From NCBI RefSeq assembly GCF_027891095.1, contig NZ_JAQIIO010000001.1, positions 343,501 through 407,500 on the forward strand: DNA of 64,000 nucleotides, given 5' to 3'. The notes beneath the pieces were generated by a model. That model saw only the letters and a program-made list of their open reading frames with translations. It ran no database searches and was not told the origin of the DNA. The DNA is from Aliiroseovarius salicola. Lineage in GTDB: Bacteria; Pseudomonadota; Alphaproteobacteria; Rhodobacterales; Rhodobacteraceae. Position numbers and translations under genes: made by a program. Position 1 is the first letter of the stretch. The number at the start of each line of letters is the position of its first letter. Below are positions 9,713 to 17,714 of the stretch, in pieces.

Positions 9713-11449
9713 ATGTCCGTTTCCGCAAACTTGTCTCTTCCCTATATCCAAGCTTCACAGGCCCAGAAACACGTCACCCACAATGAGGGGATGCGCCGTC
9801 TGGATTCGATTGTGCAACTGAGTGTTGCCAGCGCCTCTGATCCGAACCCGCCCGGCACCCCCACCAACGGTCAACGTCATATCGTGCCCGTTGGCGGAAC
9901 GGGGGATTGGGCGGGTCAGGAAGGACAACTCGCCGTCTATGAGGAAAATGCCTGGGTGTTCATTACCCCCCGGAAAGGTTTTCTGGCCTTTGTCGAAGAC
10001 ATCGCAAAACCTTATGTGTTTGACGGAGCAAACTGGATTGCGCTGACCGCTGACACCAACCTGCAAAACCTGCCGATGGTTGGCGTGAATGCCAGCGCCG
10101 ACAGTACCAATCGCCTCACCGTCTCAGCCCCCGCCACGCTTTTCAACAACGAAGGCAATGGTCACCAGATCAAGGTGAATAAGGCGGCAAGCGGAGACAC
10201 TGCGAGCCTCCTATTCCAGACCAATTGGTCAGGTCGCGCTGAAATGGGCACCACGGGATCGGACGATTTCGAGATCAAGGTGAGCGACGACGGCAGCACG
10301 TTCCACCAATCCCTGGTGGCCGATGCCGCCTCGGGCAAGATCAGCTTTCCCTCCGGCGTCACGGGGCTGACTGCTCCTGAACTCACCGGTGGTCTGATCA
10401 CCACCGATTTTGCCACCGCCCGCGGCGATGACCTGATCACCAATGGTGGCTGCGGGTTGGGCAACGCTTATAACTTCCCGGTTCAATTGGCGTTTGATGC
10501 CCAAACCTCACCGGATCTGCGCGGCTCGGTTTGCTTCACGGGCTATCACGTCGGGCCAATCATGATGGATGAGCTTATTCCCGTCGATCCCAACCGCGCC
10601 TATCGCATGTCGAGCTACTTGCGGCAGGAAAGTCAGGCCGGGGATTGGTCGGGTTTTGCCAATGATGAGCGCCATCAGCAATATCTTGGTCTCACTTGCC
10701 TCGATGCAGACCAGAACGTAATCGAGAGCAAACACCATATGCGGTATTACCATGGCGGCACGGACAGCCTGACCACTCTGGCCGCCCCGCTGCAACCGGG
10801 TGACACCACGATTTCACTGACCGATGCGACGGGCTGGAATGAAAGCACGTCTGACTCCAATCAGCGCGGGGCTATCATCTTTGGCTACAAGGATGCCGCT
10901 GGGCGCAACCACGATCACTATTCGCGGATTGTCGAACCCGATCTGTTTGATCTTGGGCAGGTCGACAAGGTTACTCACATCGTGACGCTGAACGCCCCAC
11001 TTCCCGCCAGTATGGGCAACCCAGATGATCCCTCGGGCATCTGGCCCACGGGCACCAAGATTGCCAACAGCAGCATTGGCAATGACAAGAATCTGCTGTT
11101 GCAAGGCGATTATGCCCCGGCTGCAGACAGCTGGTACGAGGCGGCGGCCCATATTGGTGGGATCGACACCTCGGGCACCAACGCCGAGTTCAACTTCGCA
11201 CCGGGCACGTCCTACGTTCAGGTGTTCTGGCAGGCAAACTACTCTAACCGATCAGGTGGGTTTTCCGGTCATCCTGACACTGGTGCTGGACATAAGGCGT
11301 GGTTTGCGGGTCTTTCATTGAAACCGGTTCCTCTCGCCGCGATGAGTGCGAGTGCAAACGGATCGGTGGATCTTAAAGTGCCAGAAAGTGACTTCGGCAC
11401 GGGCAGCATCTCACTCGTGTCCACCACCCGTACAATTGAAGCGCTTTGA
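9713..11449 (+). CDS. DUF2793 domain protein (phage/GTA-type structural protein)
   Basis: Protein of 578 residues. Residues about 5-95 are a DUF2793 domain (LPYIQASQAQKHVTHNEGM near the start), a family found with phage tails and gene transfer agent genes of Rhodobacterales. The rest is beta-rich and Gly/Asp/Thr-rich, as in tail fibres or receptor-binding spikes: a central part with NEGNGHQIKVNKAASGD and a C-terminal carbohydrate-binding-like part. There is no signal peptide. No capsid, portal or tail gene lies nearby, so it is an isolated copy; host recognition by a gene transfer agent is an inference from the family. Confidence 0.75.
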   Translation: MSVSANLSLPYIQASQAQKHVTHNEGMRRLDSIVQLSVASASDPNPPGTPTNGQRHIVPVGGTGDWAGQEGQLAVYEENAWVFITPRKGFLAFVEDIAKPYVFDGANWIALTADTNLQNLPMVGVNASADSTNRLTVSAPATLFNNEGNGHQIKVNKAASGDTASLLFQTNWSGRAEMGTTGSDDFEIKVSDDGSTFHQSLVADAASGKISFPSGVTGLTAPELTGGLITTDFATARGDDLITNGGCGLGNAYNFPVQLAFDAQTSPDLRGSVCFTGYHVGPIMMDELIPVDPNRAYRMSSYLRQESQAGDWSGFANDERHQQYLGLTCLDADQNVIESKHHMRYYHGGTDSLTTLAAPLQPGDTTISLTDATGWNESTSDSNQRGAIIFGYKDAAGRNHDHYSRIVEPDLFDLGQVDKVTHIVTLNAPLPASMGNPDDPSGIWPTGTKIANSSIGNDKNLLLQGDYAPAADSWYEAAAHIGGIDTSGTNAEFNFAPGTSYVQVFWQANYSNRSGGFSGHPDTGAGHKAWFAGLSLKPVPLAAMSASANGSVDLKVPESDFGTGSISLVSTTRTIEAL

Positions 11450-11476
11450 TTTACAGCGTGAGTTTTCAGACAGGAC

Positions 11477-11503
11477 GGAGTCGCGGCAACGCGGCTCCTA
11501 TTT
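11477..11503 (+). terminator. intrinsic terminator after the DUF2793 gene
   Basis: A 9-bp stem (GGAGTCGCG / CGCGGCTCC, one G-T pair) with a GCAA tetraloop is followed by TATTT, 28 bases after the DUF2793 stop. It reaches the stop codon of the convergent epimerase gene. Confidence 0.7.
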
Positions 11504-12511
11504 CCCGTAGTACTCACGAAACCACGCGACGAATTCCACAATTCCTTCGGATATCGAAGTCTGTGGTTGATACCCGGTCAGAGACATAAGCAATGTGGCA
11601 TCTGCCCATGTGGCGGGCACATCTCCTTTTTGCATTTCCATATAATTCTTTTTGGCCTTCACGCCCGCTGCGGCTTCAATCTCAGCTATGAACTTTTCCA
11701 ACTCGACACTGTTCGAGTTGCCAATGTTGACAAGCCGGAACGGAGCGACCGGGCTCAGACTGTCACCTTGGGCAATTTCTTCCGTGCTGTTGGGACGTGC
11801 TGGGATGACATCAAACAACAGCCGGATCGCCCGGACCAAGTCCCCGACATAGGTGAAATCACGCTGCATTTTGCCATGGTTGAAAACATTTATTTCACGA
11901 CCCGAGAGGATGGCATCCGTGAACAGATGTGGCGCCATATCGGGGCGCCCCCAAGAACCGTACACTGTGAAGAACCGAAACATGGTAGTCGGCAGGTCAT
12001 GGATATGTGCCCAGGCATGACCCATCGCCTCATTGGCCTTTTTGGTGGCCGCATAAAAAGACATTTGTGTGTCCGCTTTGGCGGTCTCTCGATAAGGCAT
12101 TTCTGTATTGGCGCCATAGACCGAAGATGTGGAGGCCATCAGAAGATGCGCAGGCCTCACCTTCTGTGCAGCTTCCATCAGGTTAAACGTACCAATGATG
12201 TTGCTTTCCACATATGCGCGCGGGTTTTCGATGCTGTAGCGCACCCCGGCCTGAGCTGCGAGATGAACAATCACATCAGGCTGAGAATTAACCACAGCCT
12301 GATCTACAGCAGCTGCGTCTTCCAGCTTTGCGCGTGTAAAGGTGAACGCTTTCTTCTGCTTGAGAATGGCCAAGCGAGCCTCTTTCAACTGAGGATCATA
12401 GTAATCGTTGACTGCGTCAAACCCATGCACTTCGCACCCTTCCTCAAGCAGAAGATCGGCGAGATGGAACCCAATGAAGCCGGCAACACCGGTAATAAAA
12501 ATGCGTGTCAT
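11498..12511 (-). CDS. NAD-dependent epimerase, UDP-glucuronate 4-epimerase type
   Basis: Short-chain dehydrogenase/epimerase of 337 residues. It has the NAD-binding GVAGFIG at 8-14, a TSSVYG segment around 128-133 and the catalytic YAATK at 153-157, with YGSWGRPDMAPHLF further on. The overall sequence resembles UDP-glucuronate 4-epimerases, which supply UDP-galacturonate for surface polysaccharide or lipopolysaccharide. The start was set at ATG 12511 (MTRIFITG); upstream in-frame codons lack family similarity. No other sugar gene is adjacent, so its pathway cannot be read from context. Confidence 0.88.
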   Translation of the reverse strand: MTRIFITGVAGFIGFHLADLLLEEGCEVHGFDAVNDYYDPQLKEARLAILKQKKAFTFTRAKLEDAAAVDQAVVNSQPDVIVHLAAQAGVRYSIENPRAYVESNIIGTFNLMEAAQKVRPAHLLMASTSSVYGANTEMPYRETAKADTQMSFYAATKKANEAMGHAWAHIHDLPTTMFRFFTVYGSWGRPDMAPHLFTDAILSGREINVFNHGKMQRDFTYVGDLVRAIRLLFDVIPARPNSTEEIAQGDSLSPVAPFRLVNIGNSNSVELEKFIAEIEAAAGVKAKKNYMEMQKGDVPATWADATLLMSLTGYQPQTSISEGIVEFVAWFREYYGK

Positions 12512-12566
12512 ATCAATCTTTTCACAGTGCACTCGCCCCAATCCTACCTCAGCCCATAGGGCGGGT

Positions 12567-12932
12567 CTACTGCCGGGAGGTGCTGTTGCTTTGTGCCATC
12601 AGGGTTTTGATGACCTTCGCCCGCCCAAATGCCGTCCGCGCCTGCGACAACACTTCCTCGCGTTCGGCATATAGAAGTGCCAACTCCATGTTATGAGCCC
12701 GACGTTGTTCACTTGCCCAATATGACCAGGCTTCATCTTGCCCTGAAAACCGGGCCGGGTCCGGGTTACTCTGTTCGGTCACGACCTCACCGCGTGATTG
12801 CCGGGCTGCGTCGAGCTGCTGGTTCTTATCCTGCAACGCCGTGATCTGTTGCGTGATCCTTTGCAACTCAGCCAGCTTCAGATCAAGAATCATATTCGAA
12901 ATTTCGCCCAGTGATTTCAGCTGCTTGTTCAT
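12567..12932 (-). CDS. small coiled-coil protein at end of flagellar operon
   Basis: Protein of 121 residues, mostly helical and charged, with a predicted coiled coil at about 10-50 (ILDLKLAELQRITQQITALQ) and another near 78-110. The start overlaps the flhB stop by 4 bases, so it is the last gene of the flhA-fliR-flhB set. Size and coiled-coil nature resemble the export chaperone FliJ, but I see no diagnostic motif; FliJ-like is inference only. Confidence 0.6.
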   Translation of the reverse strand: MNKQLKSLGEISNMILDLKLAELQRITQQITALQDKNQQLDAARQSRGEVVTEQSNPDPARFSGQDEAWSYWASEQRRAHNMELALLYAEREEVLSQARTAFGRAKVIKTLMAQSNSTSRQ

Positions 12933-14020
12933 TTTCCACCCCCAAACGACCGAGCGCGCTTGCGCATCGCTTCGGCAAACCGGATGGCGGCGGCCACCGC
13001 CTGATATTGATCCGGCAAAATTTCCTGACCGATTTCAACAGAGGCGTGAATGGCGCGGGCTGTCGGTGGGTCACGTTGGATGGGCACCCCAGCTTCATTA
13101 GCAGTCTCGCGAATGCGCGCAGCGATTTCATCGACACCTTTCGCAACACAAACCGGCGCCTCACCCGGCAGGCGCGACCATTTCAGTGCCACCGCATAAT
13201 GGGTCGGGTTCACGATCACCACATCCGCCTCAGGCACATCGGACAGCATCTGTTTCATGGCAATTTCCATTCCTTTTTGCCGTCGCTGTCCCTTCATATG
13301 GGGATCACCCTCGTTCTGCTTCATCTCATCCATCAGCTCTTTGTGCGACATCCGGTTCTTGCGCAGATGTTCTTGCCGCTGCCATAGAAAATCCACCGCC
13401 CCGATCATCAGCATCACAAGACATACCAATGCGAAAAACTGCATCGACAGTTCCAGCAGGACGGACGTCGCCATTTGCGGAGTGAGATAAAGCGTCCCAA
13501 CAATTGTTGGCAGTTTTGCAAATAGAAAACCGCCCAAAATGATCGAATAGATCATCAATTTGACAAAGCTCTTTGCAAACTCAAACAGCCCGGTGCGACC
13601 AAATTTGTTTTTTGCATTCGAGAGTGGCGACACTTTGGAGGTCTTGGGCTTCAACTTCTCAGGTGCAATCACAAAACTTTGCGTCGCCACCGTCAGTAAA
13701 ATCGCGGCAAGAGCAGGTGCAACGAACCAAAGCGCCATGCTCTTGCCAACTCCAAATAGCAGAACGCCAATGCCGACGCGCCCTCCGCCTTCGAACAATT
13801 CGGTAGAGAATGTGTCAGCGCGGGCCAGAAGATTGCTGAGAAACACTCCAAATGTCGTCAGACTTTGCCCCCCGATGGCAATCCCGACCAACAGCATTGC
13901 GCTGAAGGTCGCAGTGGTTGTCAGGTCGGCTGATCGAGGGACTTCACCCCGTTTCCGCGCATCGTCCAATTTCTTCTGAGAGGCTTCATGTTGCTTGTCA
14001 TCGTCTTCGCCATCAGCCAT
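12929..14020 (-). CDS. flhB: FlhB flagellar export switch protein
   Basis: Protein of 363 residues: an N-terminal hydrophilic stretch, four transmembrane helices (about 30-210) and a cytoplasmic domain with the self-cleaving NPTHYAVALKW motif near residues 263-273 (cleavage between Asn and Pro). FlhB switches the flagellar type III exporter from rod/hook to filament substrates. It directly abuts fliR; gene order flhA-fliR-flhB as in roseobacters. Confidence 0.95.
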   Translation of the reverse strand: MADGEDDDKQHEASQKKLDDARKRGEVPRSADLTTTATFSAMLLVGIAIGGQSLTTFGVFLSNLLARADTFSTELFEGGGRVGIGVLLFGVGKSMALWFVAPALAAILLTVATQSFVIAPEKLKPKTSKVSPLSNAKNKFGRTGLFEFAKSFVKLMIYSIILGGFLFAKLPTIVGTLYLTPQMATSVLLELSMQFFALVCLVMLMIGAVDFLWQRQEHLRKNRMSHKELMDEMKQNEGDPHMKGQRRQKGMEIAMKQMLSDVPEADVVIVNPTHYAVALKWSRLPGEAPVCVAKGVDEIAARIRETANEAGVPIQRDPPTARAIHASVEIGQEILPDQYQAVAAAIRFAEAMRKRARSFGGGK

Positions 14021-14796
14021 TACGGACCCCCGAACGGTTGATCAAAGAACGCGGTCAATGCCACCCCCCAAAGCTGAAGCAACAAGGGGGCTGCCACAAA
14101 TAACAAAGCCAATCCCCCAGCGGTGATGGCAGGCGCCCCGACGAACGCGACCATCAATTGCGGCATGGCCCGGTTGATGACCCCAAGGGCCACATTGTAA
14201 ATCAGTGACGCAATCAGGAAGGGGGCCACCAGCGTGAAGGCAAGCGCAAATATGTGTGACACCTTCCCCAACGCCCACTCGCTCAAGAGATCCCCCGCGA
14301 CAAATTTCCCCGCCGGCATGACATCGTATGAGATAATGAAAAGTTCAGCCAGGCGGACGTGCAGCCCCAACATCACTGCCAGTGCCAGCCCCGACACAAG
14401 AAGCACATGCCCAATGGCAGGTTGCGGATCACTGTTGGCCCCACCAAAGATTTGCGCCAATGAAGTGGACTGCGCCGCCATCGATCCGGCAATCTGAAGG
14501 GCCAGGATAAAAAGGCGCACCACAGCCCCAAGCACCAGCCCTGCAATCGGTTCAGTAATGAACATTACAGCGGTCAAACTCTGGCTGCTCAACGCCGCTT
14601 CAATTTCTGAGGCACTGGCCGGGGCAACAATGAGTGTAAATGCAATGCCAAGCACCAAACGCACCCGCTGCGGTACGGATCGTTCACCAAACGCTGGCAA
14701 CAGTGCCATCGCAGCACCGACCCGCAGGAAGACAAAAAAACCCACCAACAGAACCGATTGACCCAACACCAAGATCTCAGCCAGTTGAAATGTCAT
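14020..14796 (-). CDS. fliR: FliR flagellar export protein
   Basis: Integral membrane protein of 258 residues with about six hydrophobic helices, including LLVGFFVFLRVGAAMALLPAF near the N-terminus. FliR is part of the FliPQR export gate of the flagellar basal body. Its start overlaps the flhA stop by 4 bases and its stop abuts the flhB start. fliQ is not found in this window, so it must be elsewhere. Confidence 0.93.
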   Translation of the reverse strand: MTFQLAEILVLGQSVLLVGFFVFLRVGAAMALLPAFGERSVPQRVRLVLGIAFTLIVAPASASEIEAALSSQSLTAVMFITEPIAGLVLGAVVRLFILALQIAGSMAAQSTSLAQIFGGANSDPQPAIGHVLLVSGLALAVMLGLHVRLAELFIISYDVMPAGKFVAGDLLSEWALGKVSHIFALAFTLVAPFLIASLIYNVALGVINRAMPQLMVAFVGAPAITAGGLALLFVAAPLLLQLWGVALTAFFDQPFGGP

Positions 14797-16880
14797 GCCG
14801 GGACCATTCCAACCAACGAAGGGCGTGCCTCTGTACCGATTTCCTCAAAGGATAACACAGGATTGGCGATGCCTTTGGCGGTCATCACGGTTTTCAGGAA
14901 ACGCCTGCGGCGCGTCGATGTGACAAGCGCCGGATATATTCCACTTTCTCCAGCTTTTGCGACACGATCCGCTATTGAGTTGGCCAGCTTGTTGAAGTCA
15001 TCCGGGGGTAAAGCCACATCCTGCGGCCCTCTCTCAGTTTCAATCTGATAGGCATTGAACCGTTCTTCCCATTCGGGGGCAAGCTGGACCAGCGGGATTG
15101 TCCCATCTGCCCGCTTCAATTCGGAAACCAACTGAAACCCAAGCCGGTGACGCACATGTTCACAAATGACTTCCGCAGTTGGGAAAATGGGGCGTGCCTC
15201 CGCGATACTTTCAAGGATCAATGGCAGGTTTCGAACCGACACCCGTTCTTCCAACAGCAACCTGAGGACCGACAGAAGCAGATCCAAAGGAACCTTTTCT
15301 GGGACAAGCTCGTCAAGCAAACGTCGATTGGCCTCCGCTCGCGCTGGATCAGACAGGTTCACGAACTCATCCATCAATCGTCGCAAGGCTTTGAGGGTCA
15401 GCAGGCGTGAAAAATTGCGCTTGATCACTTCCAGCAAATGCGTTGCCAATACCTCCGTGGCGTTCACAATCGTCCCACCCTGCAGCGCGGCATCCTCCTG
15501 TACATTAGGCGAGATCCAACGGGCCGGCGCCCCATAGACGGGTTCCTTCACATCCTCTCCTGCAGGGGGATCAAGTTCCTGACCATTCAGGATCATCAGC
15601 ACCTTATCGATCACCAGACGATCCCTAGCCTGCTCAACCCCCTGAATTTTCACGATATATTCACCAATCGGGAGAGTGCTATCATCCGTCAAGCGGATTT
15701 CTGGGAGGATCAGCCCAAACACACCGGCCACATGGTTGCGCATATTGTTGATCCGAGCGTCCAGCCCCGTAGCGGGGTCCAAGATCATTGGGATCAAGTC
15801 TGGGGCAAACGCCACGTGGATGTCATCAAGATCAAGAATATCTCCGATACTTTCTGGCGGAGTTTCAGAGGGAGGTTGAAGGGCTTCCTCCGCGGCCTTC
15901 GCATCTTTTTCCTGCTGGATTTGATTGGCCCGCCACGCCGCAGCACCCAGGGCAATCGATCCTGCAACGAAGGGGACAAACGGCAAACCGGGCACCAATG
16001 CGAACAATCCCATGAGCACGGCAACCGTACATAGCGCCGCCGGATACCCTCCAAGCTGAGAGAACAGCGCCAGATCGGTCGAGCCGGTCGCGCCACCTCG
16101 TGCCAATAACAGCGCAGACGCAATTGAAATGATAACGGCGGGGATTTGGCTGACCAACCCATCCCCCACGGTCAAAATTGCGTAAGTTTCGAACGCACGC
16201 CCAAGGTCCATTCCGTGCATGGCGATGCCGATGATCAACCCCATGACAAGGTTCAGCAATGTGATGAGCAAGCCCGCGATCGCATCCCCTTTCACGAATT
16301 TCGAAGCCCCATCCAACGAACCAAAGAACGTGGTTTCAGCTTGCTCTCTTTCACGCCGCGCTTTTGCCTCGGCATGATCAATCGCACCGGCAGACATGTC
16401 GCTGTCAATGGCAAGCTGCTTGCCAGGCATCCCATCCAAGGCGAAGCGTGCTCCGACCTCTGCCATACGGGTGGCGCCTTTGGTGATCACAATGAAATTC
16501 ACGATCAACAATACGCAAAAGACGACCAGCCCGAGAAATACACTCCCACCCATAACAAAATTGGCAAAACCCTCGATCACATCGCCGGCAGCAGACGTGC
16601 CCGTGTGTCCCTGACCAATGATCAGCTTTGTCGACGAAACATTCATCGACAGTCTAAGCATTAATGAGGCCAGAAGGACCGTCGGAAAGACCGAGAAATC
16701 AAGCGGGCGTTCAATGAAAAGAGTCACAGTGAACATCAGGATCGCCAAGGCAAATGAAGCGGCAAGTCCTATGTCCAGCACCCAGGCGGGCATCGGCAGG
16801 ATCATCATGACAATGATTGCCATGAGCGCCAAAGCCAGCAAGATCGTCGGTTTGAACAGTTCTGAAAGGCTGAAGTTCAT
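14793..16880 (-). CDS. flhA: FlhA flagellar export gate protein
   Basis: Protein of 695 residues, the normal FlhA length. The N-terminal half has about eight transmembrane helices. The conserved cytoplasmic loop carries GARFALDGMPGKQLAIDSD followed by AEARRERE-like residues. The C-terminal half is the cytoplasmic docking domain for chaperone-substrate complexes. FlhA uses the proton gradient to energise export. Start at ATG 16880 (MNFSLSELFK); two TTG codons just upstream are in frame but less likely. Confidence 0.95.
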   Translation of the reverse strand: MNFSLSELFKPTILLALALMAIIVMMILPMPAWVLDIGLAASFALAILMFTVTLFIERPLDFSVFPTVLLASLMLRLSMNVSSTKLIIGQGHTGTSAAGDVIEGFANFVMGGSVFLGLVVFCVLLIVNFIVITKGATRMAEVGARFALDGMPGKQLAIDSDMSAGAIDHAEAKARREREQAETTFFGSLDGASKFVKGDAIAGLLITLLNLVMGLIIGIAMHGMDLGRAFETYAILTVGDGLVSQIPAVIISIASALLLARGGATGSTDLALFSQLGGYPAALCTVAVLMGLFALVPGLPFVPFVAGSIALGAAAWRANQIQQEKDAKAAEEALQPPSETPPESIGDILDLDDIHVAFAPDLIPMILDPATGLDARINNMRNHVAGVFGLILPEIRLTDDSTLPIGEYIVKIQGVEQARDRLVIDKVLMILNGQELDPPAGEDVKEPVYGAPARWISPNVQEDAALQGGTIVNATEVLATHLLEVIKRNFSRLLTLKALRRLMDEFVNLSDPARAEANRRLLDELVPEKVPLDLLLSVLRLLLEERVSVRNLPLILESIAEARPIFPTAEVICEHVRHRLGFQLVSELKRADGTIPLVQLAPEWEERFNAYQIETERGPQDVALPPDDFNKLANSIADRVAKAGESGIYPALVTSTRRRRFLKTVMTAKGIANPVLSFEEIGTEARPSLVGMVPA

Positions 16881-16886
16881 CAACAA

Positions 16887-17645
16887 TCACCCTTTCCCCG
16901 CACCGAACAACGGTGTGGCGGTGACCCCGCCAATTGGCACCAAAGATCCCAGCCCTTTTTCGCCTCGCCCGGTTTGAAGCAGGGGGAAATTGTTGATCCT
17001 GCTGACAGGAGAGGCGGATTGCGGACGCTCGACTGGCGTCGCCGGGTATGATGCCACCTCAATGGCCTGATCATCCTCGACCGCCAGACGGGCTCGAAAT
17101 TTGGCGAACCTTTCCTTGTATCGGTTTGCATATTTGGGGGTGCGAGAATGATAGGCCCCGGCAGCGTCACTCCAATTGCCTTTTTCAGAAAACAGGTCAG
17201 ACAGGAAACGCGCCGCATACAATCCGTTGGCCAGTGGATCGAACATTTCATCTAACGAACTGAAATTCTTATGATGCCATTTGTAGTTGATCTGGAAGCA
17301 GCCGACATCGAAGCTTCGAGCACCTCGCTTAAAATGTTTAAAAACATATGAGCGTGCTTCTTCTTCCGTGTCGAACCAGACTCCCTTCCCCTCCATATTG
17401 ACTGTCCACGGCCACGGGCGAAAACTTCCGCCGCGCTTGCGACCGGTTTCTGTCAAAGAAATTGCTTTCAGGACTGAAATCGGTACGCCCGTTTGCTGTG
17501 ATGCGACTTTTGCAACCTGATCACAGACGAAAGAAGCATCCCCTTCTGCCTTTAGTTCTTCCGCCCATGAGAGAACGAACACACCGATCAAAATCCGGCA
17601 GGCTAAACGATTGATTATTGCCATCCAAACGACAGTTTTTGTCAT
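16887..17645 (-). CDS. SLT-type lytic transglycosylase, flagellar
   Basis: Protein of 252 residues with a signal-like hydrophobic N-terminus (LACRILIGVFVLSW) and an SLT domain. VLKAISLTETGRKRGG gives the catalytic Glu in an ETG motif near residue 67, and FDVGCFQINYKWH and YHSRTPKYANRYKERF follow. It cuts peptidoglycan to let the flagellar rod pass. The position between flhA and the motA set supports a role like Rhodobacter sphaeroides SltF; that equivalence is inferred from domain and context. A second possible start is Met8. The C-terminal 70 residues are low complexity. Confidence 0.85.
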   Translation of the reverse strand: MTKTVVWMAIINRLACRILIGVFVLSWAEELKAEGDASFVCDQVAKVASQQTGVPISVLKAISLTETGRKRGGSFRPWPWTVNMEGKGVWFDTEEEARSYVFKHFKRGARSFDVGCFQINYKWHHKNFSSLDEMFDPLANGLYAARFLSDLFSEKGNWSDAAGAYHSRTPKYANRYKERFAKFRARLAVEDDQAIEVASYPATPVERPQSASPVSRINNFPLLQTGRGEKGLGSLVPIGGVTATPLFGAGKG

Positions 17646-17714
17646 AATGAGCGCACTTCTTGCTGCTTCGCACTTCCTGCAGCCTAGATATCAATTCTTT
17701 AAAAATCGTAAGTG

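Noticed and set aside
11567..12559. 330-codon plus-strand frame over the epimerase gene
   Set aside because: Antisense to a gene with intact NAD-binding and catalytic motifs; amino-acid composition (many His, Cys and Arg) is typical of a shadow frame.
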